A DNA stretch of 64,000 nt from Neoechinorhynchus agilis (taxonomy: Eukaryota > Acanthocephala), in contig CM121341.1 in assembly GCA_051530055.1 (NCBI GenBank), forward strand, positions 4,650,001 through 4,714,000. The letters are read 5' to 3'. Below the pieces are notes generated by a model that had not been told where the DNA came from, ran no database searches, and was given only the letters and a program-made list of their open reading frames with translations. A program made the position numbers and the translations under genes. This document shows positions 1-11,039 of this stretch, one piece after another (position 1 is the stretch's first letter; each line of letters opens with the position of its first letter).

Positions 1-179
1 TTTTGAGATGAAATGATTGTACCTATTTACAGCGAAATATACATCAACAAAATGTTATTGCTTATGTAAAACATGATTCCCTAAAAACAAATAAACGGCT
101 TTTCTGAGCTTATTTAGAAAATATCTAGGAACTACATTCTTAACGAAACAAGAGAAAATATTGACCTTCTATTTAGGAG

Positions 180-860
180 GAGATCAGTGTAAGAAAGTGA
201 ATTTGTCCGGGAAACATGCGATTTTCCTTTTTCAAAATAAATTCAATCTCGTTGGATAAATTCGATTGAACTGTAATATTCGATTTTAATTTTTAGAATA
301 AAAGCCAATCGCATTATACGAATTAAAAAGTATTTATTTCGCAGAAAGTAAGCGATTTTTCTTTTTAGAATTAATCCAATCGCAAGTTTCACCAAGTAAA
401 ATCGGATTGGACGGGAAATATGCAATTTTCTTCTTGGCAAAATTCGAAAAAATTGATTAAACACGAAACGCTAGTTTTCCTTTTTGCAAGCAACCAAATC
501 GAGTTGAGCGAAGAAAAAATCGTTTGGGCAAGAAACATCGCGTGTTAAATTTCAGAAAAAATCAATCTCGTTATATTAATTCGATTGGAAAGGTAATATG
601 CAATTTCAATTTTTAGAATAATACAATTGGCGTTATATTCATTGGAAAAAATTAAACTGAAAAGTGATACATGCGATTTTCATTTTTTGAATAAAAAATA
701 AATGGCATTAGACGAAGAAAAAATGTAGATTTTTTTGCAGGAAATATGCAATTTTCTTCTTTGCAAAAGATGAAGAAATTTTTTTATTATGAAAAGTAAA
801 GCATGCGTTTTTCTCTTTCGCCATAGAACCAATCGCGTTAAACGAATAAAAATCGCGATT
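180..860. repeat. Degenerate AT-rich short repeats
   Basis: A loosely repeated unit of roughly 60 to 80 bases recurs about ten times. Each unit carries variants of aaacatgcgattttc followed by an A/T run and aatcgcgtt or aattcgattgga. No convincing coding sequence is present. The block is repeated at about 7780-8430 with many one-base differences. It may be an eroded satellite or the upstream region of the kinase gene. Confidence 0.5.
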
Positions 861-1191
861 GGGCGTTCTGATGAAACTAAAACCTGGTAGCTAATTTAGT
901 TTTCTCGATCCTTTTAACTACAATTAAATCCCAATTAAATTAGCTAGTTAAAATGTTCGCAAAATAACACCTCGTTCCGCTGCTGCTTTGTTTTTCTTCG
1001 TGTAAATATAGCAAATGCGCCTTTTTTTGCTTTTGTATCAAGGAATTGCTTTCAATGTTTTTTTCACATTGTAAAACAAACCATCAATTTTGAGCAATAG
1101 ATTGTTTTCCCATTCATGAACGAGATTAGCGGTCCGAATAGCAAACGATTTCCAACTGAAGGTGATTTCGACTTGTACAACATAAGAACGA

Positions 1192-2127
1192 ATGTTTTCG
1201 TTATGGAACCATTCATCAGTGTTCGTGAACGGTCATAAGATTTGTCTAAAAGGAAGACTTGGCCGAAGATCCCGTAACAAGGTCTACCGCGGCATTTTAT
1301 CACAAACGAACGAGCCAGTCGCATTAAAAGAAAGTTCATTCAATGAAACAAACCCATTGAAATCCACGATATGTTTCGCACAATCCATGGCTGAGATTGG
1401 GTCCTACATAAAGCTCAGTGATTGTCCGAGAGTTGCTCGTTTATACGATTATGAACTCAACATGGACGAAAAACGCGCTCGATTAGTTATGGAACTTTGC
1501 AATGAAAACCTTTATAAACACTCATTGAGTCGTCGTGGATTTAGATTGAACATGAGCTTATGGTATTCAATGGTTTTGGCAGTCAATGAGGTGCACGAAC
1601 GAGATATCATTCATGCGGACATAAAACCCGAGAACTTTGTGTTTGGAAACGACGGAAATGTGAAATTAATCGATTTCGGGTACTCGATTACTGTTAAACC
1701 GCAACCGAGTTTTAATTATTACAGGGGAACGTTGCCCTATGTAAGCCCAGAAGTTCTGGCTCATAGATATCGAATATTCTTTTTTTTTGGATTGTATTTC
1801 GATTTTGAATATTCGATTATTAAGCCGTATGGAATGTACTCAACGAAATGCGATGTTTGGGCTTTAGGTTGCATTCTCTACGAGATGGTCTACGGTGAAC
1901 CGTATATTTCAAACGGAATTATTAGCACAATATTTAACAGCGATAAAGTTGTTCTGAACAAGATGGCAAGGATAAAGTTCCCAAAGTTAGAGGACCTCGA
2001 TCTATTCGATTTACTATACAAATGCATGAGTCTTTCACCTTGTTTAAGATTATCTACCGGGGAAATTTTAGAACATCGTTTCATGAGACGAGCGCGGCGT
2101 GTATTCGATATTGAAAATATTCATTAG
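1192..2127 (+). CDS. Mps1/TTK-like protein kinase, copy A (5' end not resolved)
   Basis: This is a eukaryotic protein kinase domain filling almost all of the 311 residues. The ATP lysine is in VALKE (about residue 46), the catalytic loop is HADIKPENF (141-149), the metal site is DFG (161-163), and subdomain IX reads KCDVWALGCILYEM (219-232). The HAD in place of HRD, GTLPYVSPE in the activation segment and the small C-lobe resemble the spindle-checkpoint kinase Mps1/TTK, which has HSD. The glycine loop is degenerate. Upstream coding exons probably exist, because family members are much longer. A run of residues around 193-210 (RIFFFFGLYFDF) sits between subdomains VIII and IX where no family insert is expected. 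It covers a nine-T run and could be a missed intron. The gene is convergent with the ZnT6-like gene, 115 bases away. The family is clear; assignment to Mps1 is moderate. Confidence 0.75.
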   Translation: MFSLWNHSSVFVNGHKICLKGRLGRRSRNKVYRGILSQTNEPVALKESSFNETNPLKSTICFAQSMAEIGSYIKLSDCPRVARLYDYELNMDEKRARLVMELCNENLYKHSLSRRGFRLNMSLWYSMVLAVNEVHERDIIHADIKPENFVFGNDGNVKLIDFGYSITVKPQPSFNYYRGTLPYVSPEVLAHRYRIFFFFGLYFDFEYSIIKPYGMYSTKCDVWALGCILYEMVYGEPYISNGIISTIFNSDKVVLNKMARIKFPKLEDLDLFDLLYKCMSLSPCLRLSTGEILEHRFMRRARRVFDIENIH

Positions 2128-2241
2128 GAATAAAATACAGCTTATATTTTTCTAATCGAGTCACCTTTTTTTGTCAGAACCAATCATCTTCACGGAACAT
2201 AGACAAAAAACAGCTTTAAAATTGGGATAGAAGACAAAACT

Positions 2242-3193
2242 TTAATCAAGATTAACACAAACAGCAGCCACTGACGGTAGAATATCGCATATTTGTTTGT
2301 TGATTTCTCTAGAAATCTCTTTAGGATTACCACAATAACAGTAGCCTTTGATAGTAACAACGGCGTATTCACCAAATCCCGTTGTCCAGCAATGTTGTCT
2401 ATCCTTGAACACGACGCGATCGCCAAATCTTGAGAGAATTTGGTCAACGTCTCTTCTCAAGAAGTGATCAGTTTTGTGCAGTAGAATGCCCGAAGTTAGT
2501 GAAAAGAACGGATACATTGTTATCCAAACAATGATAGTAAACAAAACAAGTTGCATGTGAGCTTTTCTATGAGTTCGATCGATGCTCGTTAAAAAAATTG
2601 AGATCATCATGAGATTCGCCATGAGTAAAAAAGCGTTCGGGCGCGTTTTTGAGAACGGCCAAACTACTTGAAAAATGTTTGAATTCGCATGATCCAATGC
2701 TATGAATCCTTCAGGCGGAATAGAGATCTTGTCTGAAGGATCCGAGAATGCGAATGCTCGATGATGGAACGCTTTTAAACACAAAACGTGGCTCATGTAA
2801 ATAACAAAATTAAAAATGGTAAACTTGGTGTCCTCAGAATGGCTTTGATGGTGAGGTTCGTGGTGCTCATGGATCCAAACTTCTTTTATGACAAATAAAA
2901 TATACAACCACGTTGTCGTAAGCTCTTTTGTCCTCTTAAAAGTGACCACCAAGAAGGCAAAAGTTTTGTTTAGATGCAACGAACACGCTAAGCACTTGGA
3001 ATCGAGGAATAAATCCAAGCGGGAATTTCCGTTTATCAACACTTAGTCCTTTCTCGGTCAAATATGAACCGGTGTAACATATATCGAATACCAGAAGAGC
3101 TCCAAGAAGTCGTTCCGATAAGCCAACTGTAAATGTCCATAAAAAAAGACAAATCGATAACACACACATTGAAGACGCAATCCATTTTGACAT
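2242..3193 (-). CDS. SLC30A6: ZnT6-like cation diffusion facilitator (SLC30A6 type), copy A
   Basis: This is a multi-pass membrane protein of the SLC30 zinc transporter family. Two exons are visible, joined by a 52-nt intron at 2935-2986 (gtgttc...tttaag) that keeps the frame. The product is 299 residues. The ILFVIKE segment aligns without gaps to ZnT6 ALFILKE. The C-terminal cytoplasmic domain has GILLHKTD followed by HCWTTGFGEYAVVTI, matching ZnT6 HFWTLGFGS. The usual HxxxD zinc-site residues are absent from the TM5-like segment (FTIIVWITMYPFF). That is typical of ZnT6, the non-transporting partner of ZnT5 in the early secretory pathway. A histidine-rich stretch, HEHHEPHHQSH, lies in a loop. 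The first Met used here directly follows a splice acceptor (ttttttcag|AATG). The real start may therefore lie in an upstream exon, or this may be a trans-splice site. Confidence 0.8.
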
Positions 3194-3449
3194 TCTGAAA
3201 AAAGTGTTTTTAGGGGAAAAGATATATTAATCTTTATGAGGTCAATTATGTAAAATATTCACAAAAACTTTTCTGCGTTAACTGGGTTTTTTTAAAACGA
3301 GGATTAATTTTTATGGGGCCTTCAAAATAAAGGGACTTTACCAAGGATTCTGTAAGAACAACACGTTTTATTTGCTGATTTGTTGATTCACAAAGAAGAT
3401 TAGCCCTGTAGCTTTGGGTCCTCACAAAAACACTCGAGTTCTGATCGAT

Positions 3450-5590
3450 TTTGGGGTGGAAAAGGAGTGCGTTCCAGTGGGAATCTCCGGTTCGGTTGGA
3501 AGGTCCGTTTTTGTGGGCGAATTGGTGGTTATTGTTCTACGGAGAGTTTGCGAGGTTTAGTTTTTCCTCAGGTTCATTTCAAGTTCTGATATCCGAAAAG
3601 ATTGGGCAGCATGGAAAAAAGGAGCCTAGGTTTAGAAAGTTTCGAGTTCGAAGGATGACGAAGCGAATTAAAATTACGAGTGTTGTGCTCATGAGAAAAA
3701 TGGGACGATATATGGTAGAAATTGTGATTCAAGGGGTGATGGACGTTTTGATTGTTTAACGAAAATAGCATCAAGGCATTCGGTGAGATGGGGAGCAAAT
3801 TTTAGATGCTCTTTTATGAAGAATTTCAAGACGGCGGATTTGAGATTTGGACAGGTTGCAAAATACGGGGTAACCGTAGGTGAAGGAAGGTAAAATAAAG
3901 CTGAAGTAATATTGGTAGAGATCGGGTGAAGTGATTCCAAAATGTCGGATGCGTTTGAAGAGATAAATTTTAAAGGTATTGTGACCTTGAGGGACATTGT
4001 GATCTATGAGCCCCATTTCAAATTAGATTGAAATTGGAAACCAAGAATTCTGAGTGGGAGGTGACTCGTAGAATGTCATTTAGAAGCTCAGGGAATGATG
4101 TGGGGTTTCTGAAGAGAGGGGATCATTTCGGAGCATTAAAGAAATTCAGGTGGAGTTTGTGATTGGTGCCGAAATCGTTTATGTGGGTGATTTCGTTGGA
4201 GGTTAAGGAGAGGAAGGATGGGGTGGTCAATGGGTGATGAGGGTGATATCATCGGCATATAAGAAAAGCTTTAGAATGTCATTTAGAAGCTCAGGGAATG
4301 ATGTGGGGTTGCGGAAGAGAGGGGATCATTTCGGAGCATTAAAGAAATTCATGTGGAGTTTCTGATTGGTTCAGAAATCGTTTATGTGGGTGATTTCGTT
4401 GGAGGTTAAGGAGAAGAAGGATGGGGTGGTCAATGGGTGATGAGGGTGATATCATCGGCATATAAGAAAAGCTTCGAGAAAGAGGAGAGAGGCTAAAGGT
4501 CGTCTATGAAAATATTAAAAAAAAGTGGTGATAGGACGGCATCTTGAGGAACGCCTTTGGTGAGGGATAGGCTGATAGAAGAAGTAGAACGGCAGTGAAT
4601 GTAATGTTTGCGATTATGAAGATGGGATTCAAGCCAGCGGATCTGCCACAAGTTAAGACCAAATTCGGAGCAGGCCCGGAGAAGGAGTGAATGGTCCACG
4701 GAGTCGAAAGCATTCGATAAATCCAGTTGAATGAAACGGGTGACGTGGGAAGGATCATTGTCGAGGTTTCGAAGGAGCGTGCCATAAATGCAAAGTCGGG
4801 CATCGGTTGCAGAAAATTTGGGCCGGAAGCCAAATTGTAGAGGCGATAATTTGCTGTTGCGAAGTGGGAGAAGGCGAGTTTTAAAACATTTTTCGATGAT
4901 TTTTGAAAGAGCGGCGGGTAGAATGGATTATTGGACGGAATTATTAAGTGGCATTGGATGTCCTTTTTTGGAAAAAGGACACCTATAGCAGTTTTCAGGC
5001 ATGTGGGCGTGAAAGATTTTGTGGGGTCCGATGTGGAGCAGTGACTTTAAATTGAGTCAGGGCAGATTTTCTGATTGATGGAATCTAGAACCTGTTTTAA
5101 TTCAGTAGAGGACAAATTAAGGAAGGGATACGGGTAGCGTAGACCAAGAGTCCTTGACGGCCCGCCACCATGTTTAGTAGCCACCTGATCGAATTTTAGA
5201 GAAAAGGAAGTTTTTGTGGGCCACAAGTATTTTGTTAGTTAGTGTTTTTTGCAAACGGGGAAAGTCTGGAGAGTTATTGTGATGGGCCTTAGAAGCTTGC
5301 CTTTGAAGAAGTTTCAAGATGGGAGTTATCCATGGAGGGCCGCGGTTCGAGATCCTAATGATTTTCTTAAGAGAGTTAGAAAATATTTTGTGATTGAAGT
5401 TAAGGAGAACATGGCCAAGGAAAAGTCATTTGTGTTGTCAGGGTGGGATGTGCGGATGTTAGAGTTGAACAATTTTATAAAGTTTTGGATGTGATGATTG
5501 CGTTTATCCCAGACGGATAAATGGGGAGGTTTTAAACGCTGAAGTTGGGTGGAGGGAGTAATGAGGGCAGAAGAGTTTAATCCGATCCAT
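3450..5590 (-). mobile_element. Degenerate non-LTR retrotransposon (jockey/CR1-like LINE), copy A
   Basis: Reverse-transcriptase sequence is readable on the minus strand in several frames. At 4493-4699 GVPQDAVLSPLFFNIFIDDL matches the GxxQGSVLSPxLFNIFINDL motif of jockey/CR1-type LINEs. At 3771-4016 ITSPDLYQYYFSFILPSFTYGYPVF followed by RRLEILHKRASKI matches the RT C-terminal region of the same clade. Frame changes and stops are scattered through it, so it is inactive. A private 203-base tandem duplication covers about 4070-4475 (aatgtcatttagaagctc at about 4072 and 4275). Beyond 5006 the LINE continues to about 5590 with no counterpart in copy B. Confidence 0.8.
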
Positions 5591-6729
5591 GGGGATGCAC
5601 AACCATCACCGTTCCGTTTTTCCTTTTTTCAATCACACCGCTACTGGAACTGCCTATCCATTATCCGCGATAATTGCATTCACTCCGTCTAGAGATAATC
5701 GTTTCTCCGTTAATGACAATGAGCAAATCAGTGTTAACCAATGCATTTTAGCATAAATTGCTTATTTCATTACCCAAAGATAATTGGGAATCTCGATTCA
5801 TGACTATCCATTTAAGGCACGGTTTGCGGTACCAACTTGAATCAGTGAGCTGATTAACTTTGAAACACAATTTGAGGAACGGCATTGATAATCCGATCGC
5901 TTGTCTAACGTCAACTTAATCCCTCCGCGTGTTTGTGGATTTCCGAGGAAGCCGTAAGACGGTGAAAGCTATCGGAAATAAAGATTTTTCGTTATCCCAT
6001 CTAAAACCAAAACTTGATCATGCGACTGGAAAATTAAGTAGTGTTTCACAAGATTAATCGGTTTATTGTTACAAAAGCCAATACCCTCAAGTCGCTTGGC
6101 TTATACAATTGCTGTTAATACTTCATCTTTTTGTGTTCTTCGCCAAATCCACATCTTTACGGCTCCGTGAATAAGCGAAAATAATAACAGAGTTACATAT
6201 TCGATGTACCGGTCAACAGTCGGAATATATACGGTCAAAAATTGTTCTAAAACAAAAATTGTTACAGTTTTTCAAACAAAATAAACGTTTTCGCGACCGA
6301 TTTAAACCAGAGGGAGCTAAAGAATCGGAAACTATTATGTGCAATCCACGGATCCGATTGGGATTATTGATTCCGACGGATGAAATTTCGCCATAAATCT
6401 TCTTCTAAGAGGCAACGAGTTTACTAGTTAAATTATTTGAAGTATTTCGATTGCTGAGTCCGTAAATGGACGAAATGGAAGACGTTAACTACGAAGAAAA
6501 CGCTAAACACAAATCAATCCATCGCCGAAATTATAAGTTTGCACGAGAAAGCAATCAACGAATAATATTTTAAATTGTTCTCTACCATTTTACATACCGA
6601 GGCAAAAGAACGCAATTACAAAATAGGATCCAATGCACTTTATATGAACCGACTTTCGTCCATGTCTGACTTCATCATAGTACATGAGTTCGATTGTCTA
6701 AAAAATTTAGAATTATTTATAAAAAAGAA
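5591..6729. other. Non-coding stretch
   Basis: This is mixed-composition DNA between the LINE remnant and the membrane-protein gene. I see no conserved ORF, tandem repeat or clear transposon end. A 66-residue plus-strand ORF at 6575-6775 overlaps the 3' end of the minus-strand gene and has no recognisable features. Confidence 0.4.
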
Positions 6730-7421
6730 CTATAAATTGCAGCTCACAATAAGCATGAAAAGTGCGCAAAAATAAGAAACGTTATCGTACATGAGCCCAT
6801 AATACATCCAAGCCGAGAACGAGTAAACGGACAGAATTATAGCCATTCCAATAAGTCCTGAATTGGCATTGAGCAGCACTAATTGATTCCAGGATATACC
6901 ACGGACGCTAAAATAATCAATGATTATTGAGACCAAATGAAAGCAGTACCTTCGATCAAACAAAGCAACAAGTTCGTTGTGGTAAGACAATAGTGCAATA
7001 AAATAAGCTGCAGAAGTAATTGCGACAAACTAAGAATTCGTTTTTGAGAATCTTAAGTAAAATTGGACCTACGAAGAATGCCTGCCGTTGAATTGCTAAA
7101 TACCAAAGCATTAAGATTAATACAGACAATATATCTCGTATCGCTACCGACGATACATCTTTATCAATGTAATGAGTAGAAGAAGTTGTTGATACCTAAA
7201 GGAAAAAGGAGAGTAAAATGATCATCAATGTTTCTTTTTCGAGAAATGATTCTTACCTTTGCGAACATCGTGAGAGCGAATAGAATAAGTGTAAAATCGG
7301 ACGGAGTGAAATCAGTATAAAATATATTCAGATTGGTGAGTGGACCAACACTAAATTTTAATTTGATTATAATCTTGTGTATAAATGAAGAAACAAGACT
7401 TACAATGAAATGTAATACATC
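6730..7421 (-). CDS. Multi-pass membrane protein, five-exon 3' part
   Basis: Four minus-strand exons join in frame: 7257-7350, 7073-7195, 6950-7029 and 6730-6907, with introns of 61, 43 and 42 nt. Upstream, an 18-base segment at 7404-7421 between ttttttcag-like and gtaagt signals fits as a tiny exon in the right phase. The longer ORF reaching 7595 is out of phase with exon 7257-7350. The joined product is about 160 residues with at least four hydrophobic segments. These include FTLILFALTMFAKV, ILSVLILMLWYLAI, FVAITSAAYFIALL and GLIGMAIILSVYSF. I do not recognise the family. The missing 5' part would lie at or beyond the left edge of duplication copy B (7605), so the duplication may have separated this gene from its start. 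Confidence 0.6.
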
Positions 7422-8767
7422 CTGAAAAATGCGTTGAACATCAGAAATTGAATTGTATGGAAAATGACAGAAGTTATCACGATGTAGGCTCTGATAGAAG
7501 TCATTATTTGCCAAAGGAAACAATAAAACGCCTTGACGTGCTTCGAAAATCTCTTCGAACGTTACGGTAACGTTTACTTTTACACCGACTTGCAAATCAA
7601 CTCGTTTTGAGATGAAATGATTGTACCTATTTACAGCGAAATATCATCAACAAAATGTTATTGCTTAGTAAAACATGATTCTAAAAACAAATAAACGGCT
7701 TTCTGAGCTTATTTAGAAAATATCTAGGAACTACATTCTTAACGAAACAAGAGAAAATGTTGACCTTCTTAAGGAGGAGATCAGTGTAAGAAAGTGAATT
7801 TGTCCGGGAAACATGCGATTTTCCTTTTTCAAAATAAATTCAATCTCGTTGGATAAATTCGATTGAACTGTAATATTCGATTTTAATTTTTAGAATAAAG
7901 CCAATCGCATTATACGAATTAAAGTATTTATTTCGCAGAAAGTAAGCGATTTTCTTTTTAGAATTAATCCAATCGCGTTTCACCAAGTAAAATCGGATTG
8001 GACGGGAAATATGCAATTTTCTTCTTGGCAAAATTCGAAAAAATTGATTAAACACGAAACGCTAGTTTTCCTTTTTGCAAGCAACCAAATCGAGTTGAGC
8101 GAAGAAAAAATCGTTTGGGCGAGAAACATGCGATGTTAAATTTCAGAAAAAAAACAATCTCGTTATATTAATTCGATTGGAAAGGTAATATGCAATTTCA
8201 ATTTTTAGAATAATACAATTGGCGTTATTTCATTGAAAAATTAAAACTGAAAAGGATACATGCGATTTTCATTTTTTGAATAAAAATAAATGGCATTAGA
8301 CGAAGAAAAATTAGTTTTTTTGCAGGAAATATGCAATTTTTTTCTTTGCAAAAGATGAAGAAATTTTTTTATTAGAAAGTAAACATGCGTTTTTCTCTTT
8401 CGCCATGGAACCAATCGCGTTAAACGAATAAAAATGCGATTGGGCGTGCTGATGAAACTAAAACCTGGTAGCTAATTTAGTTTTTCTCCGATCCTTTTTT
8501 AACTACAATTAAATCCCAATTAAATTAGCGTTAAAATGTTCGCAAAATAACACCTCGTTCCGCTGCTGCTTTGTTTTTCTTCGTGTAAATATAGCAAATG
8601 TTTTTTGCTTTTGTATCAGGAATTGCTTTCAATGTTTTTTTCACATTGTAAAACAAACATCAATTTTGAGCAATAGATTGTTTTCCCATTCATGAACGAG
8701 ATTAGCGGTCCGAATAGCAAACGATTTCCAACTGAAGGTGATTTCGACTTGTACAACATAAGAACGA

Positions 8768-9702
8768 ATGTTTTCGTTATGGAACCATTCATCAGTGTTC
8801 GTGAACGGTCATAAGATTTGTCTAAAAGGAAGACTTGGCCGAAGATCCCGTAACAAGGTCTACCGCGGCATTTTATCACAAACGAACGAGCCAGTCGCAT
8901 TAAAAGAAAGTTCATTCAATGAAACAAACCCATTGAAATCCACGATATGTTTCGCACAATCCATGGCTGAGATTGGGTCCTACATAAAGCTCAGTGATTG
9001 TCCGAGAGTTGCTCGTTTATACGATTATGAACTCAACATGGACGAAAAACGCGCTCGATTAGTTATGGAACTTTGCAATGAAAACCTTTATAAACACTCA
9101 TTGAGTCGTCGTGGATTTAGATTGAACATGAGCTTATGGTATTCAATGGTTTTGGCAGTCAATGAGGTGCACGAACGAGATATCATTCATGCGGACATAA
9201 AACCCGAGAACTTTGTGTTTGGAAACGACGGAAATGTGAAATTAATCGATTTCGGGTACTCGATTACTGTTAAACCGCAACCGAGTTTTAATTATTACAG
9301 GGGAACGTTGCCCTATGTAAGCCCAGAAGTTCTGGCTCATAGATATCGAATATTCTTTTTTTTGGATTGTATTTCGATTTTGAATATTCGATTATTAAGC
9401 CGTATGGAATGTACTCAACGAAATGCGATGTTTGGGCTTTAGGTTGCATTCTCTACGAGATGGTCTACGGTGAACCGTATATTTCAAACGGAATTATTAG
9501 CACAATATTTAACAGCGATAAAGTTGTTCTGAACAAGATGGCAAGGATAAAGTTCCCAAAGTTAGAGGACCTCGATCTATTCGATTTACTATACAAATGC
9601 ATGAGTCTTTCACCTTGTTTAAGATTATCTACCGGGGAAATTTTAGAACATCGTTTCATGAGACGAGCGCGGCGTGTATTCGATATTGAAAATATTCATT
9701 AG
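8768..9702 (+). CDS. Mps1/TTK-like protein kinase, copy B (one-base difference breaks the frame)
   Basis: The sequence is the same as the kinase at 1192-2127 through the catalytic loop HADIKPENF, the DFG and PEVLAHR. At about 9355-9363 the thymine run has eight T instead of nine. The first ORF therefore ends at 9442 and the rest, from CDVWALG to the end, continues in another frame (9367-9702). If the T-run lies in an intron, both copies could be functional. If it is coding, this copy has lost subdomains IX-XI. An assembly error in the homopolymer is also possible. Confidence 0.7.
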
Positions 9703-9815
9703 GAATAAAATACAGCTTATATTTTTCTAATCGAGTCACTTTTTTTGTCAGAACCAATCATCTTCACGGAACATAGACAAAAAACTGCTTTAAAATTGGG
9801 ATAGAAGACAAAACT

Positions 9816-10767
9816 TTAATCAAGATTAACACAAACAGCAGCCACTGACGGTAGAATATCGCATATTTGTTTGTTGATTTCTCTAGAAATCTCTTTAGGA
9901 TTACCACAATAACAGTAGCCTTTGATAGTAACAACGGCGTATTCACCAAATCCCGTTGTCCAGCAATGTTGTCTATCCTTGAACACGACGCGATCGCCAA
10001 ATCTTGAGAGAATTTGGTCAACGTCTCTTCTCAAGAAGTGATCAGTTTTGTGCAGTAGAATGCCCGAAGTTAGTGAAAAGAACGGATACATTGTTATCCA
10101 AACAATGATAGTAAACAAAACAAGTTGCATGTGAGCTTTTCTATGAGTTCGATCGATGCTCGTTAAAAAAATTGAGATCATCATGAGATTCGCCATGAGT
10201 AAAAAAGCGTTCGGACGCGTTTTTGAGAACGGCCAAACTACTTGAAAAATGTTTGAATTCGCATGATCCAATGCTATGAATCCTTCAGGCGGAATAGAGA
10301 TCTTGTCTGAAGGATCCGAGAATGCGAATGCTCGATGATGGAACGCTTTTAAACACAAAACGTGGCTCATGTAAATAACAAAATTAAAAATGGTAAACTT
10401 GGTGTCCTCAGAATGGCTTTGATGGTGAGGTTCGTGGTGCTCATGGATCCAAACTTCTTTTATGACAAATAAAATATACAACCACGTTGTCGTAAGCTCT
10501 TTTGTCCTCTTAAAAGTGACCACCAAGAAGGCAAAAGTTTTGTTTAGATGCAACGAACACGCTAAGCACTTGGAATCGAGGAATAAATCCAAGCGGGAAT
10601 TTCCGTTTATCAACACTTAGTCCTTTCTCGGTCAAATATGAACCGGTGTAACATATATCGAATACCAGAAGAGCTCCAAGAAGTCGTTCCGATAAGCCAA
10701 CTGTAAATGTCCATAAAAAAAGACAAATCGATAACACACACATTGAAGACGCAATCCATTTTGACAT
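9816..10767 (-). CDS. SLC30A6: ZnT6-like cation diffusion facilitator, copy B
   Basis: This is a near-perfect duplicate of the gene at 2242-3193, with the same 52-nt intron at 10509-10560 and the same 299-residue product. I noticed only silent or flanking differences, for example gcgttcgg-gcgc against gcgttcgg-acgc. Both copies keep an open frame, so both may be expressed. It is convergent with kinase copy B. The function is as for copy A: a predicted non-transporting ZnT partner subunit of secretory-pathway membranes. Confidence 0.8.
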
Positions 10768-11039
10768 TCTGAAAAAAGTGTTTTTAGGGGAAAAGATATA
10801 TTAATCTTTATGAGGTCAATTATGTAAAATATTCACAAAAACTTTTCTGCGTTAACTGGGTTTTTTTAAAACGAGGATTAATTTTTATGGGGCCTTCAAA
10901 ATAAAGGGACTTTACCAAGGATTCTGTAAGAACAACACGTTTTATTTGCTGATTTGTTGATTCACAAAGAAGATTAGCCCTGTAGCTTTGGGTCCTCACA
11001 AAAACACTCGAGTTCTGATCGGATAATTGAATCCGGCTA

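Larger units (their letters stand above)
1..5006. repeat. Segmental duplication, copy A
   Basis: This block is repeated in the same orientation at 7605-12606, with the same order of AT-rich repeats, kinase, ZnT6-like gene and LINE. The offset falls from 7604 at the left edge to 7576 at the kinase because copy B is shorter in the AT-rich part. The right breakpoint is inside the LINE: the two copies part company just after a shared stretch reading ctatagcagttttcaggc. The left edge is the window edge, so the repeat may extend further left and the true tandem period may be about 7.6 kb. Confidence 0.95.

Noticed and set aside
4788-4988. Plus-strand ORF repeated in both LINE copies (MQSRASVAENLGRK)
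   Set aside because: It repeats only because the LINE is duplicated; the RT motifs are on the minus strand.
6730-7595. Jagunal or ciliary TMEM assignment for the membrane-protein gene
   Set aside because: Hydrophobic pattern only; no conserved motif of these families could be aligned.
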